A DNA stretch of 64,000 nucleotides from the NCBI RefSeq assembly GCF_024362695.1, contig NW_026063250.1, positions 62,001 through 126,000 on the forward strand, given 5' to 3'. The stretch's first letter is position 1. Every line of letters begins with the position of its first letter. This DNA is from Pectinophora gossypiella (Eukaryota; Arthropoda; Insecta; Lepidoptera; Gelechiidae). A program made the translations under genes and the position numbers. The notes under the pieces were generated by a model, which made no database searches, was not told the origin of the DNA, and saw only the letters and a list, made by a program, of their open reading frames with translations. Below, one piece after another: positions 21,109-32,169 of this stretch.

Positions 21109-21220
21109 ATGAAGCGTTCAAGCGTTGAAATTCCATCGTGCTCTACAATGCTCCGCCGTCGCGTCGACGACGAGCAGCAGGGCCTCTACGACGAGACTGC
21201 TGCAACCTGCATCGGTGCCG
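21109..21220 (+). CDS. First coding exon of an unidentified host gene
   Basis: A clean acceptor (TTTGTTTACAG, ending 21108) is followed directly by ATG and 37 codons without a stop, then donor G|GTAAGT at 21221 (phase 1). The segment is GC-rich and uses codons unlike its AT-rich surroundings. The peptide starts MKRSSVEIPSCSTML, then RRRVDDEQQ and ends ATCIGAG-like. Start choice rests on the ATG sitting at the exon edge with a 5' UTR exon upstream. I found no following exon up to 22900; beyond that a long LINE-filled intron is possible. No protein family recognised. Confidence 0.5.
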
Positions 21221-21477
21221 GTAAGTGCCTATTTAGATTTGAACGACCTTAATACCTAATGCACATTTTTTTTATGTTAAATCCATTTTACGAAACGATC
21301 AATTGATTTTATGATGATTATAATGTCTAAAATAGCCGCTTGACGTCAACCATGGAAAAAACTTTACTTAATAACAGGCATTAGGTACCTACCTACTTAA
21401 ATCAATTGCATTACTTATGCTGTGTGACTAGAATAGATGATACGTAGTTAATTACTATTATTAATGTTTTATTATAT

Positions 21478-21530
21478 AAGCTGTTGGTGTACCTTTTTTA
21501 TAAATAAATAAATAAATAAATATTTTTTAG
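21478..21530 (+). mobile_element. LINE 3' tail, (TAAA)n
   Basis: TATAAGCTGTTGG... followed by ~6 TAAA repeats, the same arrangement as at 60275-60321, indicating short 5'-truncated copies of one LINE family. Confidence 0.45.
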
Positions 21531-21702
21531 AATATTTAAGTAAGTAGGTATATGAAGTTAGTTAACCTATGATAAATTTATATGGAGATCATAACACTAT
21601 AGATAATAATAATAAGATTGAATCATTTTTGAATTATAACAATCCGAGTGTGATTCTGGCTTGACATCATCATATGTTGTAGCACAACAGTAACATTACT
21701 CA

Positions 21703-22015
21703 TCTTCTTCTTCTATCGTGTGGGTTGTAAGGTGGATTACCAACCCCATCAACCCTGGTGTCAGGATTATTATTGAGCCGCCATAGGCCCCTGACATGAC
21801 TCATGTTACGACTATGTACTTACATCAGAAAGTAATAACCGGGACCAACAGCATAACGTGCCTTCCAAAGCACGGATCTTTTTACTTTTTGGACAATCAG
21901 GTGATCAGCCTGTAATGTCCTAACCAAACTAGGGATTACAAAGTGATTTTTGTGATTTAATCCCACCGGGATTTGAACCTGCTCACTCATTAGATGAGCT
22001 GTAATAAGTAGGTCT
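21703..22015 (-). mobile_element. tRNA-derived SINE, near full length (minus)
   Basis: Body phrases CTATCGTGTGGGTTGTAAGG, CAACCCTGGTGTCAGGATTA and CCTGACATGACTCATGTTAC match the pair at 17.5-18.0 kb. At its right end, on the minus strand, is the pol III B box in AGGTTCAAATCCCGGTGG, so the tRNA head is kept. Confidence 0.75.
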
Positions 22016-22912
22016 GTAACAAATTATAATACAAACAAAAGTTAACCTATGACCATAGTATTATTACTTATTCTATGCTATAGCAGTCACTCTTTTAATA
22101 TTCTGTGTGAAAAGTTAAATATTTCTAAATAATCGTGAAAAAGCCAACTAAGTATGTCTGTTTTATGTGTAGAAGTAGGGTATTTTATCCAAAGTGACAA
22201 GTTACTACAGATGGTTAAATACAACTATAACCAATCTTAGAGGTAATGATATTATAAGATATTAACTATCTAACTAAGAATTATAGAAATAAGTAATTAG
22301 GAAACAAAATTATTATAAAGCTACCTACTTAATTATATAACACAGCTATTTATAATAACAAAAATAGAGATATTGAAGCTTTGAAGTATTTAGTTTATCT
22401 GAAAAAAAAAGTTTGAATGCTATAATAACATTTGTCTACAAGAAACTTTTTTAAATTACTGTCAAAGAGTGTATGTAGGTTTGTCTATATTTTGAATATG
22501 GTTAGGGATATGGTTATATATCTTGATGACCATGTGATGGGGACTGAAGGAAACTATTCTAATTCCATTTTAACCGACTTCAAAAAAAAGGTTTATCAAT
22601 TTGACCCATATGTATATCGTAATGTGTGCAAAATTCCATATATGTGCCTGTAATAAATCGTATTGCAATAATGCTTGTTTATGGGATTAAGTATGGTCCA
22701 ACATAGAAAAGAATGCAAATGCAAGTTTCATAAAAATTGGTTTAGAAATTTGCTACTTTGGTTGAAAAACAGTTAAAAAATTAGGTAGGAACTTTTTGTT
22801 TCGACTATACTAATAGAGGCTTAGAGCTTACGTAAGTATGATTACTAATGGTTTAAACGTAAATTAAAGAAAATTGGAAAACGGTCAAGGGTGTGTCGGA
22901 CACTACATACAT
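22016..22912. other. AT-rich DNA, no gene seen
   Basis: Short open frames only. TTAACCGACTTCAAAAAA near 22570 is a fragment of a common interspersed repeat, and its complement (TTTGAAGTCGGTTTAA) appears near 38075. Confidence 0.45.
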
Positions 22913-24000
22913 TAAATCAAATCAAATCAAATCAAATATACTTTATTGCACACAACATACAGAACAGATTCACACAGATGAAGATAGATACAGTACAATC
23001 TGGCGGCCTTATTGCTAAGCAGCAATTTCTTCCATCAGACGTATATATTATAATTAAATATGACATTACATGTAGATATGACAAAAGTTTCTCAATAATA
23101 AATACTAAAGGATAAAATACGTTATATTAATATCCACACAGCGACTCGTAATGAGCACGTAACAGATTTTTAAAACTCTGAAGAGAATTAGCTACTCTGA
23201 TGGCGGGAGGTAAAGAATTCCACAGTCGCACAGATTGCACCGTAAAAGACTGCCCATAGAAATCTGTATGATGAACAGGGCCTACTAACAACATTCTGTT
23301 GCAGGATCGAGGCTGTCGATGGTGAACCTCTGTCCTAAGACTAAACCGCTCTTTCAGGTAATTGGGAGTAGAAGGATTGTGAAGGATGTTGAACAGGAGA
23401 CAAAGGATATGCGAATTACGCCGAAGCCGCACCGGAAGCCACTTGAGTTTCGCTCGGTACTCAGAGATGTGATCGAATTTACGCAGCCCAAACGCGAAGC
23501 GAATGGCTGCGTTTTGTAATCTTTCTAGCTTGTTGAGCAACTCCTCAGTGATGTCCAGATAGCAGACATCGGCGTAATCGAGGATAGGTAGGAGAAGGGA
23601 CTGGGCGAGAGCGATTTTAGTCCTGGTGGGCAGAAAGTTACGAAGGCGCCCAAGGGACCGCAGCGACGAGAAAATTTTTCGGCTGACCTCGTTGATCTGC
23701 CGAGTCCAAGACAAGTTACTGTCGAAATATATACCCAGGTTTTTGACAGTCTCACAAAACGGTATAACGGTGCCCATGAAAGAAACTGGAGAAAGATGGG
23801 GTTTGTCGATGCGAGCAAGCTGCCCGCGAGACCCAACAATTATGGTTTGCGACTTACAAGGATTAACGGCAAGCCCGTGAGAGGTTGCCCAAGACGCAAT
23901 GGATACTAAATCGCCATTAATCTCGCTGACAGCCCGCCCGATAGCATCTACAGTTGCTTGAGCATAAATCTGCAGATCATCCGCATATAAGTGGTAGGAA
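22913..24000 (-). mobile_element. LINE C, 3' part (interrupted by LINE B)
   Basis: On the minus strand this continues LINE C after the insertion. It starts at the catalytic YADD region (just below 23996), runs through the C-terminal domain and 3' UTR (stop near 23127) and ends in an AATAAAG signal and a (TTGA/TTTGA)n tail (22913-22940). The 5-bp duplication AGGAA (23996-24000 and 28614-28618) marks where B entered. Confidence 0.85.
23127..23995 (-). pseudogene. LINE C ORF2, C-terminal segment
   Basis: Minus-strand reading is open from the duplication point to the stop: it begins YHLYADDLQIYAQA (the reverse-transcriptase catalytic YADD) and continues through GLAVNPCKSQ, NLGIYFDSNLSW, LPILDYADVCY and VRLWNSLPP to ESLCGY. 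The first part of this protein is at 28619-30696, ending just before the catalytic box. The gene is therefore intact in sequence but split by 4.6 kb of other LINEs. Confidence 0.85.
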
Positions 24001-24190
24001 TCAGAATCAGAATCAGAATCATTTATTCAACGTAATTATCATGGATAAACTTGTTGAAGGTCAATGTAACATTTTTGAATTTACGTCATTTCGCAAGGTG
24101 TTATGGCTGAGGAGAAGAAATGACAAGAAACTGCAACAGCAACACATCTTTTAAATCAATGAGGGTACATTACAAGTTATTTAATAACTA
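24001..24190 (-). mobile_element. LINE B, 3' UTR and tail (outer half)
   Basis: About 190 bp nearly identical to LINE A's 3' UTR (24191-24388), with an (AGAATC)n-type tail at 24001-24020. It is cut off at ACTA (24187-24190), the left copy of the 4-bp duplication made by LINE A. Its continuation is at 28026-28613. Confidence 0.85.
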
Positions 24191-24398
24191 ATCAGAAATC
24201 AGAAATCAGAATCATTTATTCAACGTAATTATCATGGATAAACTTGTTGAAGGTCAATGTAACATTTTTGAATTTACGTCATTTCGCAAGGTGTTATGGC
24301 TGAGGAGAAGAAATGACAAGAAACTGCAACAGCAACACATCTTTTAAAAACCAATGAGGATATACATTACAAGTTATTTAATAACTAGAGGAACACAT

Positions 24399-27290
24399 TC
24401 AATACCAGACATTTTTATCATTTAGGTAGTCGTTAATCTTATAATAAGCTTTTTTACATAAAGTAAGCTTCACGTGAGCTTTAAATTTATTTTCTGACAA
24501 ATTTAAAATATTATCTGGTATTTTATTGTAAAAACGTATACATAACCCCAAAAAAGATGAATTTAATTTACTTAATCTAGAATTTTGAATAGCAATTTTA
24601 TGTTTATTTCTTGTATTGTAAGTATGCCTTTCACAGTTTCTCGGAAGGAGAGATAAGTTTTTACGTACATATATAATGTTTTCATATATATATTGACTTG
24701 CGACCGTCAGTATATTTATTTCTTTAAACAGCTCCCTCAAAGAGTCCCGACAACGCAGCTTATAAATAGCGCGAACTGCTCTTTTTTGAATGATGAAAAT
24801 AGTTTCTACATCAGCGGCTCGACCCCACAGCAAAATACCGTAAGACATTATGCTGTGGAAGTAGCTGAAGTAGACAAGTCTAGCAGTGGGTACATCTGTG
24901 AGTTGTCGGATCCTTCTGACGGCATATGCTGCTGAACTTAGCTTGCCCGCTAGTGATACAATATGTGGGCCCCATTGAAGTTTTGAATCTACAGTAATTC
25001 CTAAGAAAACTGTGTGTTCAACAAAATCTAGTTTCTCGTCGTTAATTTTAATGTTATTATTTACTTTCTTTACGTTTGGTAGAACAAATTTAATACACTT
25101 CGTTTTCTTAGCATTTAGAACTAGGTTATTTACTGTAAACCAACTTAGAACCTGCGACACAGCGCTGTTTGCTTCGTCAAATTCCTCTAACTTTCTGTCG
25201 ATTTTAAATATAAGAGAAGTGTCATCCGCGAACAGCACAATGTCAGCTTGGTTCTGTACTACATAAGGTAAATCATTTATGTACACTAAAAAAAGAAAAG
25301 GACCCAAAATGGATCCTTGAGGAACTCCCATTTGAACATGAGAGCCCGAAGAAGTTGTACTATTGATTTGTACCTTTTGTATCCTACCACCTAGATATGA
25401 ATTTAACAAACTGAGAGCTCCATTATTTAGTCCATAGTGCCTCAATTTCAAAAGCAAGGTCTCGTGATCCACGCAGTCGAACGCCTTAGATAAGTCACAG
25501 AATACTCCTACGGCATTCTGCGACTTCTCCCAAGCATCGAAAATGTGTCGAACAAATGTCACACTCGCGTCTGTTGTAGACCGACCCTTAGTAAAACCAA
25601 ACTGCTGGCTGTGGAGTAAGTTATTTAAATTAAAATGACATAGCAGTTGGTCGAGAATAATTTTCTCGAAAATTTTACTAAGTACTGGTAGAATAGAAAC
25701 CGGTCTATAATTCGTGGGGTCTGATTTTGTGCCCGATTTAAAAAGAGGTATAACTTTACTGATTTTCATTAAATTTGGAAAAGTGCCATTTTCAACACTC
25801 ATATTAAAGATGTAAGCTAGATATGGTGCTAAGATATCAATAACAGAGCTCATCAATTTGACAGACAATCCCCATAAATCTTTCGAGGTTTTAAGTTTCA
25901 GCTGTTTGAATACTTTAACAATACTACTCGGATCAACGCGTTTAAAATCAAATAATTCAGTGCAAGCAGTAACATTACTTTTTAATAATATATCAGCTTG
26001 AACAGGAGAGGACCTGAGAGATTCTGTAGTTTTTACAGGGATGTTCGTGAAGAATTTATCAAAAACTTCAGCTACATCTTTATCTTGTTTTACTAACCCA
26101 GTGCCCGATTCTATATTGTATTCTAATTCACGCGGTTTAGAAGCCTTTGTTTCACTATTTATTACTTGCCAAACTGCCTTTATTTTATTATCCGCGGTCT
26201 TTATTTTACTACTAATATGCATCTGTTTGGCTGTATAACACACTCTTCGAAATATTTTAGAATAATTTTTGACGTAGCTTTTGAAACTATCAGCGTGTGT
26301 ATACGTTTTTTCCTCATATAAAGAATAAAGAGTATTTCTACTTTTGCGAATGCCTACGGTAGCCCAGTCACTGAACTTGAATGATTGACTGTTGGTAACT
26401 ACCTTTTGAGGAAAATTATTTTCAAATTCTTTATGGATAATAGTGAAGAAATCCCTGTAAAAATCGTCAGGATTGTCTGTATCAAAGTTTGGACAAGGTA
26501 AGTTACTAATAAGACTATTTCGATATTTCTCTATCCGATTATCAGTGATGGGTCGAGTACTAAATTTAATTTTTTGCACATTTTTAAGTACTGGAAAACT
26601 AACCAACTGCCCACTGTGATCAGACTTAAAACAGTTAAGGATACTGTTATCTTGGAAATCACAATTGCAAAAAATGTTATCTAAACATGAGGCAGTTGTT
26701 TCTGTAATTCTAGTTGGCTCCATAAATATATTAACAAGGTTAAAAGATGTAAACAAACTTAGAAATCTAGTTGTAATTGAATCTACTTCATATAAATCAA
26801 CGTTAAAATCTCCACACACTATAATAGATTTATTACTTTTGGATATGACCTTCAGTACATTTTCCATCACTGATTCAAAAACTGTGAAGTTAGCACTGTA
26901 TGGGGGTCTGTATACGGCCACAACAATATGTTTCTCTGTTTCTATACATGAAATCTCCATAGTGCCCTCTATCGAAAGTCCAGTAATATCTTTGCGTTCT
27001 TTATATTTTAAACTATTTCTGATAAAAATAAGGGAGCCACCACGTATTTTGATCTTTCGACAGAAAGCGCTAGCCAAATGATAATTTTCAAAACCGAATA
27101 ACAATTCATAATCCTTAAACCAATGCTCAGTAATACATAAAATGTCAATAAAAAATGTCTCTAAAAATAATTCTATGTTCAATTCTTTGCCAGAGAAGCC
27201 TTGAATATTTTGGTGAACTAGTTTTAATATTCCAAGCTTCTCTTTTGTCTTATTGTCTAGTTTAAAGATGAAGTACCATTCGTGGTACAT
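24399..27290 (-). CDS. LINE A ORF2: endonuclease-reverse transcriptase (963 aa)
   Basis: Endonuclease motifs come first (HQNIQGFSGK near residue 26, CITEHWF near 52, RPPYSANF near 125, GDFNVDLYE near 158), then reverse transcriptase (SKVIPLFKSG ~505, NYRPVSILP ~518, DLSKAFDCVDH ~590, GVPQGSILGP ~650, catalytic FADDTSLIF ~685). The C-terminal domain with YGILLWG is present. No stop or frameshift is visible. Layout fits the CR1/Jockey assemblage. It overlaps ORF1 by 34 nt. The 3' UTR is ~200 bp. Being intact, it could supply enzyme, though the 5' truncation may have removed the element's promoter. Confidence 0.9.
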   Translation of the reverse strand: MYHEWYFIFKLDNKTKEKLGILKLVHQNIQGFSGKELNIELFLETFFIDILCITEHWFKDYELLFGFENYHLASAFCRKIKIRGGSLIFIRNSLKYKERKDITGLSIEGTMEISCIETEKHIVVAVYRPPYSANFTVFESVMENVLKVISKSNKSIIVCGDFNVDLYEVDSITTRFLSLFTSFNLVNIFMEPTRITETTASCLDNIFCNCDFQDNSILNCFKSDHSGQLVSFPVLKNVQKIKFSTRPITDNRIEKYRNSLISNLPCPNFDTDNPDDFYRDFFTIIHKEFENNFPQKVVTNSQSFKFSDWATVGIRKSRNTLYSLYEEKTYTHADSFKSYVKNYSKIFRRVCYTAKQMHISSKIKTADNKIKAVWQVINSETKASKPRELEYNIESGTGLVKQDKDVAEVFDKFFTNIPVKTTESLRSSPVQADILLKSNVTACTELFDFKRVDPSSIVKVFKQLKLKTSKDLWGLSVKLMSSVIDILAPYLAYIFNMSVENGTFPNLMKISKVIPLFKSGTKSDPTNYRPVSILPVLSKIFEKIILDQLLCHFNLNNLLHSQQFGFTKGRSTTDASVTFVRHIFDAWEKSQNAVGVFCDLSKAFDCVDHETLLLKLRHYGLNNGALSLLNSYLGGRIQKVQINSTTSSGSHVQMGVPQGSILGPFLFLVYINDLPYVVQNQADIVLFADDTSLIFKIDRKLEEFDEANSAVSQVLSWFTVNNLVLNAKKTKCIKFVLPNVKKVNNNIKINDEKLDFVEHTVFLGITVDSKLQWGPHIVSLAGKLSSAAYAVRRIRQLTDVPTARLVYFSYFHSIMSYGILLWGRAADVETIFIIQKRAVRAIYKLRCRDSLRELFKEINILTVASQYIYENIIYVRKNLSLLPRNCERHTYNTRNKHKIAIQNSRLSKLNSSFLGLCIRFYNKIPDNILNLSENKFKAHVKLTLCKKAYYKINDYLNDKNVWY

Positions 27291-28025
27291 GGCTGACTAC
27301 CGTCAATAAAAGGTTTTGTACTGTAGAAGACAGTACAGTCAATAAGTTTACTGCCTGGTCTGGCAGAAATGTCTGTAATATAGAAAACTAGTACTGAACA
27401 TATAATTTTTTTAAAGTACTTAGATAGATATATTCTATCTGTCGTTATTAAACAATTTTGAATAAACTTATTCAAATCTAAATAAATAATATTACTGTGA
27501 TGACAGGTTCTGTTGTAAAGGTGTTGGTTGAGAGAAAATATATAATTATTTTCCTCACTAGCTAATGAATTTGAGTATGGAAACGAACAAATAATTAAGT
27601 TTCCACACTCAACAGTCATTAGCGACCTATGATACTTAGTTAACTGCTGTTTTGTGAGCCCTGTACTATTGCCTACTAAAAGAATAACGGTAGTGTTCGC
27701 ATCATATTTACACTGGAATAGTTTTGTGATGATTTGTGAATATGACGCGCCAGGCATGCACACATTAATAATGTCATGATCAAAAGAGTTTTTTAAAAGT
27801 GGTCCTAAACCTATGCCTATATCGTCCGAGAACACAACAGTCTTTTTCGTTAGACGCGGGACAAAGTCTTTCTGGGGCGCGACGTTGTCCGGCAATGGGG
27901 TCGCGACCTTTCCGGGCCCTCGCAGCGCCCCACCTGGCGGCGCAGCGGGCGGGGGCGCCGCAGGCGCTTGCGCCGTGGACGGCGGCACTGCCGCTGACGC
28001 CCCGCGCCTCGAGGCTCCGCGGAGG
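27257..28025 (-). pseudogene. LINE A ORF1, 5'-truncated
   Basis: Minus-strand frame with a Pro/Ala-rich GC-rich start (APAAPPPAAPPGG) and a C-terminal part with VVFSDDIGIGLGPLL, INVCMPGASYSQI and NTTVILLVGN, reminiscent of the SGNH-esterase-like ORF1 proteins of CR1-type LINEs, though the usual G-D-S serine is not obvious. The only upstream ATG (28063) lies in LINE B sequence across the junction, so the first ~13 residues of the open frame are foreign; the true N-terminus is missing. Confidence 0.6.
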
Positions 28026-28613
28026 ACTAGAGGAACACATTCAATACCAGACATTTTTATCATTTAGGTAATCATTAATCTTATAATAGGCTTTTTTACA
28101 TAAAGTAAGCTTCACGTGAGCTTTAAATTTGTTCTCTGACAAATTTAAAATATTATCTGGTATTTTATTGTAAAAACGTATACATAACCCCAAAAAAGAT
28201 GAATTTAATTTACTTAATCTAGAATTTTGAACAACAATTTTATTTTTATTCCTTGTATTGTAAGTATGCCTTTCACAGTTTCTCGGAAGGAGAGATACAT
28301 TTTTACGCACATACATAATGTTTTCATAAATATATTGACTTGCGACTGTCAGTATATTTATTTCTTTAAACAGCTCCCTTAAAGAGTCCCGACAACGCAG
28401 ATTATAAATAGCGCGAACTGCCCTTTTTTGAATAATGAAAATAGTTTCTACATCAGCGGCTCGACCCCACAATAAAATACCGTAAGACATTATGCTGTGG
28501 AAGTAGCTGAAGTAGACAAGTCTAGCAGTGGGTACATCTGTGAGTTGTCGGATTCTTCTGACGGCATATGCTGCTGAACTTAGCTTGCCCGCTAGTGATA
28601 CAAACAGAACAGG
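28026..28613 (-). mobile_element. LINE B, ORF2 3' part (inner half)
   Basis: About 575 bp closely similar to the ORF2 C-terminus of LINE A (24388-24960), truncated at its 5' end at ~28602. A ~12-bp filler (28602-28613) separates it from LINE C sequence. The stop and last ~185 codons (from SLAGKLSSAAYAVRRI to the end) remain in frame. With 24001-24190 it forms one ~770-bp 5'-truncated insertion in LINE C. Confidence 0.85.
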
Positions 28614-28618
28614 AGGAA

Positions 28619-30696
28619 CAGGTAAGGTTATGGGATATGGAGTTAATGAAGATGGAAAAAAGAAGTGGGGAAAGGACACCACCCTGCGGGACACCCGCAG
28701 TAATATTGCACCAGTCAGACAGCTTGCCATCCACTTTGACCCGCTGCCGACGGTCACTGAGATAACTGCGGAACCAGTCCGTGACAGGGGAGGAGATATT
28801 CAACAATTTAAGGAAGGAAAGAAGGACATCAAAATCGACACTATTGAAAGCATTGCTGAAGTCAAGAAGGGAAAGCACTGTAACTTTTTGGTGTTCCATA
28901 CCAAAACGGATATCATCGGAAACTTTAACAAGTGAAGTAACAGTACTGTGCCCCGGACGGAAACCAGATTGCAACACGTTCATTAGCTGATTCTTGGAGA
29001 GGAAGCTATATAACTGGTGATGTACTAACCGTTCAAGCACCTTGGATAGAAAAGGAAGAATGGAAATGGGACGAAAATGGGATAAGGAGGATGGACAACT
29101 AGTTTTAGGTATTGGTACCACAAGAGCTAGTTTCCAAGCACTGGGGAAGGTCGAGGAAAACAACGAGAAATTAAGGATGTGCGTGATAACGGGAAGAACA
29201 ATATCAAGGATGGGGATAATCATCTTGCGGCTGACATCGTCGCATCCAACAGCGTTTGAGGAGATGGATAGGATATGTTTCCTCATATCACTCTCCGAGA
29301 CTGGAGTGAATACTAAGGGATTAGCGGAAGCAGTCACGGAGTTTTCCAAACGTTGGAGGGTGAGGGACTTGGTAGCTGAGTCAAAAGTAGCAGCCCCAGA
29401 AGTGAAATGTCTATTAAGCGCTTGGACATCTACGTCAAAAGGAGAATCAGTCTTGGTTTTACCAATCCCGAGAGAGTTAAGAAATTTCCATACCTGAGGT
29501 GGATCCCCGTTAGCAACCGAAGCATAGATGTGGCGACGCTGAGCATCCCTGCACGCAGTGTTACTGCGATTCCTGGCATTCCTGTATTTGATACGATTCA
29601 CCTCAGAAGCATTCAACTTATACGCAGTTTTTGCAGCAGCCTTTCGAGCCATCAACTCACGGAGTTCAACAGTTAGCCATGGAGCTGGGAGATGTTTAAG
29701 GCGAATAGCTCGGACAGGTGCGTGCTTGTCGTATAGATTAGTTAGGATAGAATTAAAAGAATTTAACTTGTCATCAATCGAATCCGCATCATACACCAGC
29801 CCAAAGTCAGCATCGCCCGCATCTTGCCTCAGTTGATCACAGTTCATATCCTTGAAATTGCGCTGTAAGACTACCTTGGCTTTAGCCTTAGGTGGGCGAA
29901 TTTTATACGAAAGATAGATTAAATCATGGTATGAAAAGGCATCAGCAGCAAACTGCCCATGAGACGCAACATGGTCCAAGGAAGAAACAATAGAAAGGTC
30001 AAGTAGAGAAGGTTCGCAGTTCGGAACGTGATGTGTGGAATTGGAAGAGAGGATCTGCAGATTAGCCCCCCCAACTATAGATTGAAGTTTTCGAGTTCGA
30101 TGATCGTTTTTCAAAAGGCACGTATTGAAATCTCCTTGAATAATAGTGTGCTGATAAAGAGGAACGAAGGTTTGGATGAGATTGTCAAAACCCGGGAAAT
30201 AATCGACATTTCTGTCCGGCGAGTAAAAGACTCCCAGAAGAACCCTAACATGAGATAAGGTCACCTCAAGAAGTAGGTGCTCCGCAGAGCCCGAATATTC
30301 TGGTGGTGACTGGCTAACAATCTTAAACGGGATCTGACACCGCAAATAAATAGCCACACCACCCCCTCTACAACCCACACGGTCATTCCGAATCAACTGA
30401 AATCCAGGAAGAGGATACAACGTGGATGAAAGACCAGGTTTCAGTAAAGATTCAGAAATTAGCACGGCATGTAGGTTTTTTTGATCGAAAGTGGCTAACA
30501 TATCGGGATAGTGGCACGGTACACTTTGTGCATTGATATGTACAATATTAAAGTTTTTGGAAAAGGACTGGAAGCAAGATTGTAAGGAATGAGAAAGAGG
30601 GATTACTGTGCTATAGAAACTATCATTAGAAGAGGAATCTGAAACAGAATGAAAAAGAGTGCTATCATCATCAGAGCTACTGTCATGGTGCGACAT
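28619..30696 (-). pseudogene. LINE C ORF2, endonuclease and first part of RT
   Basis: The minus-strand frame starts MSHHDSSSDDDST. The endonuclease shows HINAQSVPCHY (~55), LISESLLKPG (~78), GDFNTCLL (~193) and SYHDLIYL (~258). Reverse transcriptase begins with PIPKTSCPSS, RPISILPFLSK, LLDFSNAFNSVDFD and GVPQGGVLSPLLF, and is cut by LINE B just before the catalytic box. The remaining frame downstream of 28614 belongs to LINE B in another phase. Together with 23127-23995 the ORF is otherwise open. Confidence 0.85.
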
Positions 30697-31386
30697 TAGT
30701 GCGTGTGGATAATATAAATAAAAAAAAAAGAAAATAAAAAATAAATATATACGTATACTTTATAAATAAAATAAATAAATAAGTATATAAATGAAATATA
30801 ATTATAAATAAAAATAAAGACAAAAATATAACAAAAAAACCAATCCAATTTTCAACCAGCTGGCAGTTAAAATAACCAAATTTTACAAAAACAACACATA
30901 AAAGAAATAAAAAGAAGAAAAAAAAAATAATAATTAAAGAATACAAAACAACATTCACAAGAAAAAGAAAAAAAGTGCGTGCAAAGGAACGGCAACGTCT
31001 TGTCATCTTGTCACAAACTTGCGCTTCGTTTTTGTGCACTGGGATTAACAACAATGAACAGGAAAAAAGAAACAAACTGTCATCGGTAATAGCAGAAACA
31101 ACGAGGAAGCGACATAGGCCGTCTCACTTGCTCACACTTTCCGACATAAATTATAAAATAAAAAAGTATAACTTGTCACTTGAAAAATTAAAAACATTGA
31201 CATGAAACAAATTGAGGTTAAGTTAACATAAAATATTTCGATGGTTAAGCCAAGTGACCCCAAATTACGAAAAAAAAGAAAGGAAATAGTTGCAATACAC
31301 TGTTGAAGGTAGCAGACTATCACGTAAACAAAAAGCAACAGGAAGTAATAGCAATTATATAGCACAAGGATGGAAAAGTTATCTAA
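30697..31386 (-). other. AT-rich inter-ORF spacer of LINE C
   Basis: The plus strand is extremely A-rich (long A tracts with few T), so the minus strand reads T-rich and yields a 130-codon Phe/Leu/Ile-rich frame that I regard as compositional. LINE ORFs usually lie close together, so an old A-rich insertion here is possible. Confidence 0.45.
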
Positions 31387-32169
31387 TTACTTTTTAGGGG
31401 CGGCGGCGGCACGTTTATTACGGGTAACCCGAGACCGCTGCGTGACTGTGGGCTTAGGGTCCTCAGCCGTGCTTCTATCGGGCGCGCTTCCACCAGGCGT
31501 GCTTCCATTAGAAATATTTTCTAAGTCGGAAAGCAAAGACACATTATGACGCCTACCAGCCGAATCAAGGACAAAGATAGATCCACTTCTGGTCCAGCAT
31601 TTGGAGATTCCCAGGCGATCCCGGGCAGTCATGAAGAGAGAGTGGCGCATCTTCGTCAGGAACTCAGACAGTGTTTTGCCAGTGCCCTTAAGCGACTTCT
31701 TGGCGTACCAAACTTCATCTCGCACAGAAATGTCCCGGAACTTAACAAGGATGGGCCCGGGCTTGTCTGATCCAGTTTTACCCATACGATGGCTACGGCT
31801 TATATCCTTCTGTGATAAACTAGAGAGCTTGAGGTGTTCTTTGGCAACTGAAAGGAACTGCTCCGTTGTGTCCTCATCCTTAACCTCGGGCACTCCATGC
31901 AGCAAAATGATTTTCCGCCGAGACCGCATTTCCTGCCTATCCAGCTCCTTGCTGAGGAAATCCACCTGCTTCTGTAGATTATTGAGAGCCGAGATGATGA
32001 AGTTCTTGAATGATTTAAATTCTACGGCCAGAGATCCAGGGGACTGGGAACTTGAAGGTGAAGTTGATTGGAGCTCATTCTGGAACTTGGACATTGTTGT
32101 GTGAAACAGTGTCTTCATCTCCTCAAGTGATTCCCTCATTTGTTCCATAACAACACAGTGAATTGCCAA
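31387..32169 (-). CDS. LINE C ORF1 protein (260 aa)
   Basis: Residues ~1-95 form a coiled coil (MEQMRESLEEMKTLF, then SALNNLQKQVDFLSKELD). They are followed by an RRM-like segment of the L1-ORF1/transposase-22 type (SRRKIILLHGVPEVKDED ~100; SRSHRMGKTGSDKPGPI ~145; VKFRDISVRDEVW ~160) and a basic Ser/Pro C-tail (RVTRNKRAAAAPKK). This fits the RNA-binding chaperone of a LINE. It is open throughout. Assignment to LINE C rests on orientation and order; the long spacer leaves some doubt. Confidence 0.7.
   Translation of the reverse strand: MAIHCVVMEQMRESLEEMKTLFHTTMSKFQNELQSTSPSSSQSPGSLAVEFKSFKNFIISALNNLQKQVDFLSKELDRQEMRSRRKIILLHGVPEVKDEDTTEQFLSVAKEHLKLSSLSQKDISRSHRMGKTGSDKPGPILVKFRDISVRDEVWYAKKSLKGTGKTLSEFLTKMRHSLFMTARDRLGISKCWTRSGSIFVLDSAGRRHNVSLLSDLENISNGSTPGGSAPDRSTAEDPKPTVTQRSRVTRNKRAAAAPKK

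Larger units (their letters stand above)
24191..28025 (-). mobile_element. LINE A (CR1-like), inserted into LINE B
   Basis: A 3.8-kb minus-strand LINE with tail (AGAAATC)n at 24191, 3' UTR, intact ORF2 and a 5'-truncated ORF1. The flanking ACTA duplicates (24187-24190 and 28026-28029) and the split LINE B sequence on both sides prove insertion into another copy of the same family. It is the youngest of the three-deep nest. Confidence 0.88.

Noticed and set aside
27780..28071. Several GC-rich overlapping frames in LINE A ORF1 region
   Set aside because: Antisense and alternate-frame shadows of the Pro/Ala-rich ORF1 start; GC-rich DNA lacks stops by chance.
30683..31075. 130-codon Phe/Leu/Ile-rich minus-strand frame resembling a membrane protein
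   Set aside because: Produced by extreme strand asymmetry (A-rich plus strand) in the LINE C spacer; composition, not selection.
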